Source: SURF-13 sp041695325 (lineage in GTDB: Bacteria > Pseudomonadota > Gammaproteobacteria > SURF-13). From it: a stretch of DNA of 64,000 nucleotides. The notes beneath the pieces are model-generated. The model saw only the letters and a list, made by a program, of their open reading frames with translations. It did no database searches and was not told the origin of the DNA. The stretch is from the NCBI GenBank assembly GCA_041695325.1, contig JBGFRC010000019.1, forward strand, positions 1-64,000, given 5' to 3'. This document shows, piece after piece, positions 60,214-64,000 of this stretch. Every line of letters starts with the position of its first letter. Positions within the stretch are counted from its first letter, which is position 1. A program made the position numbers and the translations under genes.

Positions 60214-60747
60214 GTGGAACAATACCACGGAACCACAATAGTATCGGTACGCCGCAACGGCAAGGTGGTGATCGGCGGCGACGGCCAGGTATCGCTCGGC
60301 AACACCGTGCTGAAGGCCAACGCGCGCAAGGTGCGCCGCCTCTATCACGATCAGGTGATCGCGGGCTTTGCGGGCGGCACGGCGGACGCCTTCACCCTGT
60401 TCGAACGCTTCGAGGGTAAGCTGGAAAAGCACCAGGGTAACCTGCTGCGCGCCGCGGTGGAGCTGGCCAAGGACTGGCGCACCGACCGCATCCTGCGCCG
60501 CCTGGAGGCGCTGCTCGCCGTGGCCGACAAATCCACCTCGCTCATCCTCTCCGGCAACGGCGACGTGATTGAGCCGGAACAGGGCGTCATGGCCATCGGC
60601 TCCGGCGGACCGTACGCGCAATCCGCGGCGCGCGCGCTGCTGGAAAACACCGAGCTCGACGCGCGCGCCATCGTGGAAAAGGCGCTTGCCATCGCGGCGG
60701 ATATTTGCGTCTACACCAACCGCAATCTTGTGCTGGAAGAACTGTAA
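60214..60747 (+). CDS. hslV: ATP-dependent protease subunit HslV
   Basis: Proteasome-like threonine peptidase; 177 aa from GTG 60214. The propeptide MEQYHG precedes TTIVSVRRNGKVVIGGDGQ; Thr7 becomes the N-terminal nucleophile. AGFAGGTADAFTLFE and the C-terminal glycine-rich MAIGSGGPYAQSAARAL are present. A TATAAT lies about 35 bp upstream but I see no clear sigma-32 promoter. Confidence 0.96.
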   Translation: MEQYHGTTIVSVRRNGKVVIGGDGQVSLGNTVLKANARKVRRLYHDQVIAGFAGGTADAFTLFERFEGKLEKHQGNLLRAAVELAKDWRTDRILRRLEALLAVADKSTSLILSGNGDVIEPEQGVMAIGSGGPYAQSAARALLENTELDARAIVEKALAIAADICVYTNRNLVLEEL

Positions 60748-60777
60748 AAACCAGCCGCTCGCCGCCCCTGTCCTCTT

Positions 60778-62097
60778 ATGCTGACTCCTGATGAAATCGT
60801 CCACGAGCTGGACAAGCACATCGTCGGCCAGGCCGCCGCCAAGCGCGCGGTGGCCATCGCGCTGCGCAACCGCTGGCGGCGGGCGCAGATCGCTGAGCCC
60901 TTGCAGAGCGAGATCACGCCCAAAAACATCCTCATGATAGGCCCCACCGGGGTGGGCAAGACCGAAATCGCGCGCCGCCTGGCGCGGCTGGCCAACGCGC
61001 CGTTCATCAAAGTGGAGGCGACCAAGTTCACCGAGGTGGGCTACGTCGGACGCGACGTGGAAACCATCATCCGCGATCTGGTGGACGGCGCCATCAAGAT
61101 GGCGCGTGAGGAGGAGATGGCCAAGGTGCGCGAGCGCGCCGTGGACAGCGCCGAGGAACGCATCCTGGATATTTTGTTGCGCCCCGCGCGCGGCGCGGTG
61201 CCCGCGCCCGCGGAAGAGGAGCCGGCCACGCGCCAGGTGTTCCGCAAAAAGCTGCGTGAGGGCGCGCTCGATGAACGCGAGATCGAGGTGGAGGTCAGCG
61301 CCATGCCGCTGGGCGTGGAGATCATGGGTCCACCCGGCATGGAGGAGATGACCAGCCAGTTGCAGAGCATGTTCCAGAGCCTGGCCGCGGGCCGCACGCG
61401 CACGCGCAAGCTGCCGGTGAAAGAGGCCCTGAAGCTCCTTAGCGACGAGGCCGCCGCCAGAATGATAGACGAGGAAGCGTTGCGGGCGCGGGCGCTGCGC
61501 AGCGTGGAGCAGAACGGCATCGTGTTCCTGGATGAGATAGACAAGATCGCCCGCCGCTCCGAATACGCGGGCGCCGACGTGTCGCGCGAAGGGGTGCAGC
61601 GCGACCTGCTGCCGCTGGTGGAAGGCAGCACCGTGTCCACCAAGTTCGGCATCGTCAAGACCGATCACATCCTGTTCATCGCCTCCGGCGCGTTTCACCT
61701 CGCCAAGCCGTCCGATCTGATACCGGAACTGCAGGGCCGTTTGCCGATCCGCGTGGAGCTGGACCCGCTGCGCGTGGAGGACTTCGTGCGCATCCTCACC
61801 GAGCCCGATGCCTCGCTCACCAAACAGTACAGCGCCCTGCTCGCCACAGAAGGCGTTGATCTGCGCTTCACCGCGGACGGCGTCGCGCGCATCGCCGAGA
61901 TCGCTTACCGCATCAATGAGCACACCGAGAACATCGGCGCGCGCCGCCTGCACACCGTGCTGGAGCGCCTGCTGGAGACCGTTTCCTTTGACGCCCCCGC
62001 GGAGGCCGGCAGGACGGTGGAAATCAACGCGGCCTACGTGGATCAGCAGCTCGGCGAGCTGGTCAAGGATGAAGATCTGTCGCGCTATATCCTGTAA
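60778..62097 (+). CDS. hslU: ATP-dependent protease ATPase HslU
   Basis: AAA+ unfoldase that feeds HslV. 439 aa; HIVGQAAAKRAVAIALRNRWRR, Walker A GPTGVGKTEIARRLA, GYVGRDVE pore loop, Walker B GIVFLDEIDKIA, sensor 2 GARRLHTVLE and C-terminal YIL tail that opens HslV. 30 nt after hslV. Confidence 0.97.
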   Translation: MLTPDEIVHELDKHIVGQAAAKRAVAIALRNRWRRAQIAEPLQSEITPKNILMIGPTGVGKTEIARRLARLANAPFIKVEATKFTEVGYVGRDVETIIRDLVDGAIKMAREEEMAKVRERAVDSAEERILDILLRPARGAVPAPAEEEPATRQVFRKKLREGALDEREIEVEVSAMPLGVEIMGPPGMEEMTSQLQSMFQSLAAGRTRTRKLPVKEALKLLSDEAAARMIDEEALRARALRSVEQNGIVFLDEIDKIARRSEYAGADVSREGVQRDLLPLVEGSTVSTKFGIVKTDHILFIASGAFHLAKPSDLIPELQGRLPIRVELDPLRVEDFVRILTEPDASLTKQYSALLATEGVDLRFTADGVARIAEIAYRINEHTENIGARRLHTVLERLLETVSFDAPAEAGRTVEINAAYVDQQLGELVKDEDLSRYIL

Positions 62098-62100
62098 TCC

Positions 62101-62469
62101 ATGAGCCAGACCAGTCCGCGCCCCACCGGCATCATCTTGCACCAGAAATCGCGTCTGCTCGAAATCAGCTTCGATGACGGCGCGCGTTTTAAACTGCCGT
62201 GCGAATACCTGCGCGTGTATTCGCCCTCGGCCGAGGTGCGCGGGCACGGGCCTGGGCAGGAGGTGTTGCAGACCGGCAAGGAAAACGTCAACATCAGCGC
62301 CATCGAACCGGTAGGGAGCTACGCCGTGCGCCTGTGTTTCGACGACGGCCACGACAGCGGGCTTTATTCCTGGAACCTGCTCTATGAGCTCGGCGCGCGC
62401 CAGGAAGAAAAATGGCGCGATTATCTGGAGCGCCTGGAAAAAGCGGGCATACAGCGCGCCGCATTGTAA
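62101..62469 (+). CDS. DUF971 (gamma-butyrobetaine hydroxylase-like N-terminal) protein
   Basis: 122 aa. LEISFDDGARFKLPCEYLRVYSPSAEV and GSYAVRLCFDDGHDSGLYSWNLLYELG are hallmarks of DUF971. Proteins of this kind lie between hslU and ubiE in many gammaproteobacteria; function uncertain. Confidence 0.92.
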   Translation: MSQTSPRPTGIILHQKSRLLEISFDDGARFKLPCEYLRVYSPSAEVRGHGPGQEVLQTGKENVNISAIEPVGSYAVRLCFDDGHDSGLYSWNLLYELGARQEEKWRDYLERLEKAGIQRAAL

Positions 62470-62475
62470 GACACC

Positions 62476-63213
62476 ATGGAAAAAAACACCCACTTTGGTT
62501 TTCAAACGGTGAGCGAGGCGGAAAAGGCGCGCAAGGTCGGCGCGGTGTTTGACTCGGTCGCGCCCAACTACGATCTCATGAACGATGTCATGTCGTTCGG
62601 CGTCCACCGCTGGTGGAAGCACCTTGCCGCGCACCTCGCCGGCGTGCGCGGCAACAGCCGGGTGCTCGATCTGGCCGGCGGCACGGGCGACATGGCGGCC
62701 CGGCTGGCCGCACGCCTCGGCGCGCAGGGTCAGTTGATCGTCACTGACATCAATCGCGCCATGCTGAGCGTGGGGCGCGACCGCCTCATCAATGAAGGCG
62801 TGGTGGACAACATCCTGTACGTGCAGGCCGACGCCGAGCGCCTGCCGTTCCCGGACGATTACTTCGACTGCATCACCCTCGCCTTCGGCCTGCGCAACGT
62901 CACGCGCAAAGACCAGGCGCTCGCCGCCATGTGCCGCGTGTTAAAACCGGGCGGACGGGTGCTGATCCTGGAGTTTTCTAAGCCGCGCCTGGCGCAATCC
63001 ATCTATGACTGGTACTCGTTCAACATCCTGCCCCGGCTTGGCAAATGGATCGCCGGGGACGAGGCGAGCTACCGTTACCTCGCCGAATCCATCCGCATGC
63101 ATCCCGATCAGGATACGCTGAAGGGGATGATGGCCGCGGCGGGCTTCGAGCGCTGCGATTATCTGAACCTGAGCGGCGGTATCGTCGCCCTGCACCGAGG
63201 TTACAAATTTTGA
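62476..63213 (+). CDS. ubiE: Ubiquinone/menaquinone C-methyltransferase UbiE
   Basis: 245 aa; C-methylation of the quinone ring. FDSVAPNYDLMNDVMSFGVHRWWK, VLDLAGGTGDMA, FGLRNVTRKDQAL and YRYLAESIRMHPDQ are diagnostic. Confidence 0.97.
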   Translation: MEKNTHFGFQTVSEAEKARKVGAVFDSVAPNYDLMNDVMSFGVHRWWKHLAAHLAGVRGNSRVLDLAGGTGDMAARLAARLGAQGQLIVTDINRAMLSVGRDRLINEGVVDNILYVQADAERLPFPDDYFDCITLAFGLRNVTRKDQALAAMCRVLKPGGRVLILEFSKPRLAQSIYDWYSFNILPRLGKWIAGDEASYRYLAESIRMHPDQDTLKGMMAAAGFERCDYLNLSGGIVALHRGYKF

Positions 63214-63833
63214 ACACGCTCACGCGCTTGTTTGAAAGCGCCCTGAATCACTATCTTCGGCTTGACCCCGATGCGCTTTCCCGCCTGAGCGCGCTCTCCG
63301 GCAAGGTCATCGCGTTTGAGTCGGGCGGGTTCAGGTGCTGTTTAAAACCCGGCGCCGACGGCATCGAAGTGCTGGAAAAATTCGACGGCGCGCCCGACGC
63401 CGTCATTCGCGGCACACCGTGGGGCATGCTGCGCCTCGCCCTGCCCGGCCATGCGCGCGAGGCGTTCGGTTCCGGCGCGGTGGAGATCAGCGGCGACGTT
63501 GAGCTGGGCCGGCGCTTCAAGCAACTGTTCGACGGCATGGACATAGACTGGGAAGAGCAGCTCTCCGGAGTAACCGGCGACGTGATCGCGCACCAGATCG
63601 GCCGCGCCGCGTGCGCGGCGCGCGGCTTCGGCAGAAACACGCTGGCCACCTTGGGCCGGGACTTCGCGGAATACCAGCAGTACGAGGCGCGCACTTTGCC
63701 CGCGTCGCACGAGATCATGGAATTCTTGAGCGCCGTGGATACCCTGCGCGACGACACGGCGCGCCTGGAGGCGCGCATCGCGCGCCTGCAACGGCGGCTT
63801 GCCGACAGCAAGGGCGGCGCTGAAGGCGCCTGA
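63210..63833 (+). CDS. ubiJ: Ubiquinone biosynthesis accessory factor UbiJ
   Basis: 207 aa from a TTG at 63210 that overlaps the ubiE stop (TTGA); N-terminal SCP2 lipid-binding domain (TLTRLFESALNHYLRLDPDAL..., VIRGTPWGMLRLAL, VEISGDVELGRRFKQLFD) and a C-terminal coiled coil (DTARLEARIARLQRRLAD). UbiJ carries ubiquinone intermediates in the Ubi complex. The start codon is inferred from position. Confidence 0.9.
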   Translation: MNTLTRLFESALNHYLRLDPDALSRLSALSGKVIAFESGGFRCCLKPGADGIEVLEKFDGAPDAVIRGTPWGMLRLALPGHAREAFGSGAVEISGDVELGRRFKQLFDGMDIDWEEQLSGVTGDVIAHQIGRAACAARGFGRNTLATLGRDFAEYQQYEARTLPASHEIMEFLSAVDTLRDDTARLEARIARLQRRLADSKGGAEGA

Positions 63834-63834
63834 A

Positions 63835-64000
63835 ATGAAAGCGCCACGCCAGGTGCTGCGCCTGCTGCACATCAACGTCGTGCTGGTGCGGCACGGGCTG
63901 GATGAGCTGATCCTGGCCACGCACTTGTTCCGTCCGCTGCGTTACCTGGTGTATTTCCTGCCCTGGTACTGGCTGCGCGGCAAACGCGCGCCGCGCGGTG
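63835..64000 (+). CDS. ubiB: Ubiquinone biosynthesis kinase-like protein UbiB (5' part)
   Basis: First 55 codons only; ATG 1 nt after the ubiJ stop. APRQVLRLLHINVVLVRHGLDE and ATHLFRPLRYLVYFLPWYW match the UbiB N-terminus. Continues beyond the window. Confidence 0.88.
   Translation, partial: MKAPRQVLRLLHINVVLVRHGLDELILATHLFRPLRYLVYFLPWYWLRGKRAPRG

Noticed and set aside
60211..62634. Very long minus-strand open frame (807 codons) opposite hslV, hslU and DUF971
   Set aside because: It is an antisense shadow of GC-rich coding sequence. The plus strand gives textbook HslV, HslU and DUF971; the antisense product is low-complexity His/Arg/Leu-rich and has no family motif.

Overview
This GC-rich window reads as chromosomal DNA of an environmental gammaproteobacterium. 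The gene orders are gammaproteobacterial: rsmD-M16-M16-ftsY-ftsE-ftsX-rpoH, bioB-bioF-bioH-bioC-bioD, xseB-ispA-dxs, lptM-lysA, hslVU-DUF971-ubiE-ubiJ-ubiB, a two-subunit glycyl-tRNA synthetase, and an MSHA-type pilus operon. Genus cannot be fixed from the sequence alone.

Layout. 1-2.5 kb: glyQ-glyS (minus, glyS cut by the window edge). 2.5-9.2 kb: nitrogen control, with glnA behind a sigma54 promoter and NtrC sites, then an M23 peptidase/bactofilin pair, a DUF4124 protein and glnL-glnG (ntrBC). 9.3-17.3 kb: Sel1 protein, coaD, rsmD, an M16 protease pair, ftsYEX and rpoH, the last behind a perfect CIRCE operator. 17.2-21.8 kb: biotin operon. 22-23.4 kb: comF and a membrane protein. 23.5-40.5 kb: a nearly complete MSHA pilus locus on the minus strand, from mshI through the secretin, ATPase, platform protein and pilins to a large minor pilin with three adhesin-like repeats; it also holds an O-antigen-ligase-type gene and an unrecognised membrane protein. 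40.6-43.1 kb: trmB, thiG-thiS, tRNA-Gly(CCC), sixA. 43.3-50.4 kb: a phosphate-starvation island (porin, Tat-exported PhoX, a broken phytase-like gene, an EAL-GGDEF protein, PhoB) with PhoB-box-like sites before porin, phoX and phoB. 50.8-53.1 kb: an M48 peptidase fused to a pilin-like domain and a ferritin-like/VIT1 iron transporter. 53.2-64 kb: xseB-ispA-dxs, queD, retropepsin, GATase, cold-shock protein, lptM-lysA, hslVU, DUF971, ubiE-ubiJ-ubiB (ubiB cut by the edge).

The most unusual property is a set of short palindromic elements scattered between and inside genes. One type (ends CAGGCTGTTGA-like) and a second (ends GGAACCTCTGATTAAGTC) lie between 4-bp direct repeats that are mostly YTAR (CTAG, CTAA, TTAA). 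Because YTAR contains TAA/TAG, several copies sit exactly on the stop codon of the upstream gene (glnG, phoX, ispA, phoB). One copy is read through in frame as about 52 extra codons in the MshK signal peptide. A third, C/G-rich palindrome is translated inside rsmD, forms the glyQ C-terminus and makes up most of an abnormally long prepilin leader. The two best candidates for undescribed protein biology are the M48-pilin fusion and the repeat-bearing minor pilin.
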